Below are positions 6,869-7,099 of a stretch of DNA of 7,099 bases, piece by piece; within the stretch, counting starts at the first letter, position 1; each line of letters begins with the position of its first letter. This DNA comes from Bacteroidota bacterium (GTDB lineage: Bacteria > Bacteroidota > Bacteroidia > Bacteroidales > UBA1402), in NCBI GenBank assembly GCA_030706285.1, contig JAUZOU010000151.1, positions 1-7,099 on the forward strand, written 5' to 3'. The notes below the pieces were generated by a model. That model worked only from the letters and a program-made list of their open reading frames with translations. It ran no database searches and was not told where the DNA came from. Position numbers and translations under genes: made by a program.

Positions 6869-7099
6869 TTATTTACTGGGTAATTCAATGATAAATTCGC
6901 TCCCTTTTCCTTCTTCGCTCTTAACGCTGATTGTTCCCTTATGCGCTTTAATAACTTTTTGAACATAATTCAAACCGATACCAAAGCCATCAATCCCCCT
7001 GCGCTCAATTTTGTCACCACGTTCAAAATTGTTGAAAATATGTTTAATCTCTTTTTCAGAAATACCAAAACCATTATCTTTTACACTTAATCTGAGCGA
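6869..7099 (-). CDS. Sensor histidine kinase, C-terminal end of ATPase domain (cut by window edge)
   Basis: Only the last 76 residues are present, ending at TAA (6869-6871). They are the C-terminal part of a HATPase_c domain: the G1 box DNGFGIS (fragment residues 8-14), an F-box region HIFNNFERGD (20-29) and the G2 box GFGIGLNYV (38-46), then the closing strand GSEFIIELP. The frame is open to the right edge. The phospho-acceptor histidine, N box and any sensor or membrane segments lie outside the window, so the signal it senses is unknown. It sits 8 bp upstream of the response regulator on the same strand and is the expected cognate kinase of that regulator. Confidence 0.92.
   Translation of the reverse strand, partial: SLRLSVKDNGFGISEKEIKHIFNNFERGDKIERRGIDGFGIGLNYVQKVIKAHKGTISVKSEEGKGSEFIIELPSK

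Noticed and set aside
3282..7099. GH2 gene plus two-component pair as one carbohydrate-sensing system
   Set aside because: The genes are convergent, do not share a promoter, and the regulator is an ordinary OmpR-type rather than a hybrid glycan sensor.
1..7099. CRISPR array, tRNA/rRNA gene, insertion sequence or prophage
   Set aside because: No regularly spaced repeats, RNA gene signatures, transposase or phage proteins are visible on either strand.

Overview
The window looks like chromosomal DNA from a Bacteroidota member, most likely of the order Bacteroidales. The clues are a lipoprotein family 2 glycoside hydrolase with the sequence style of gut and environmental Bacteroidales enzymes, a response regulator resembling RprY of Bacteroides, weak Shine-Dalgarno sequences, and promoter-like boxes fitting the Bacteroidota -33/-7 pattern. 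Genus cannot be fixed from the sequence alone.

Layout, left to right. Positions 1-1260 (minus) hold the N-terminal half of a MutS2 ATPase that runs off the left edge. Directly upstream on the same strand, 1320-2978 encodes a ten-helix AAE-family (AspT/YidE/YbjL-like) transporter with two cytoplasmic RCK_C domains. The 59 bp between them contain a perfect hairpin that includes the transporter stop codon. Positions 2979-3281 are a divergent intergenic region with promoter candidates for both sides and two short inverted repeats. Positions 3282-6167 (plus) encode a 961-residue lipoprotein GH2 enzyme with both catalytic glutamates visible and a long C-terminal extension. It converges, with only 3 bp between stop codons, on an OmpR/PhoB-type response regulator (6171-6860, minus). 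The upstream partner of that regulator, a sensor histidine kinase, is cut by the right edge (6869-7099, minus).

There are four probable transcription units: transporter then mutS2 (minus), GH2 alone (plus), and kinase then regulator (minus, entering from the right), with the divergent region 2979-3281 controlling the first two. Nothing visible links the GH2 gene functionally to the two-component pair: they only meet tail to tail, over a shared hairpin. No SusC/SusD pair, sigma/anti-sigma gene or second carbohydrate enzyme lies in the window, so a polysaccharide utilisation locus cannot be claimed.

I saw no RNA gene, insertion sequence, CRISPR array or phage gene. I found no convincing new biological system. 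The points worth a second look are the hairpins built over stop codons, the operator-like inverted repeats between the divergent genes, and the C-terminal extension of the GH2 enzyme.
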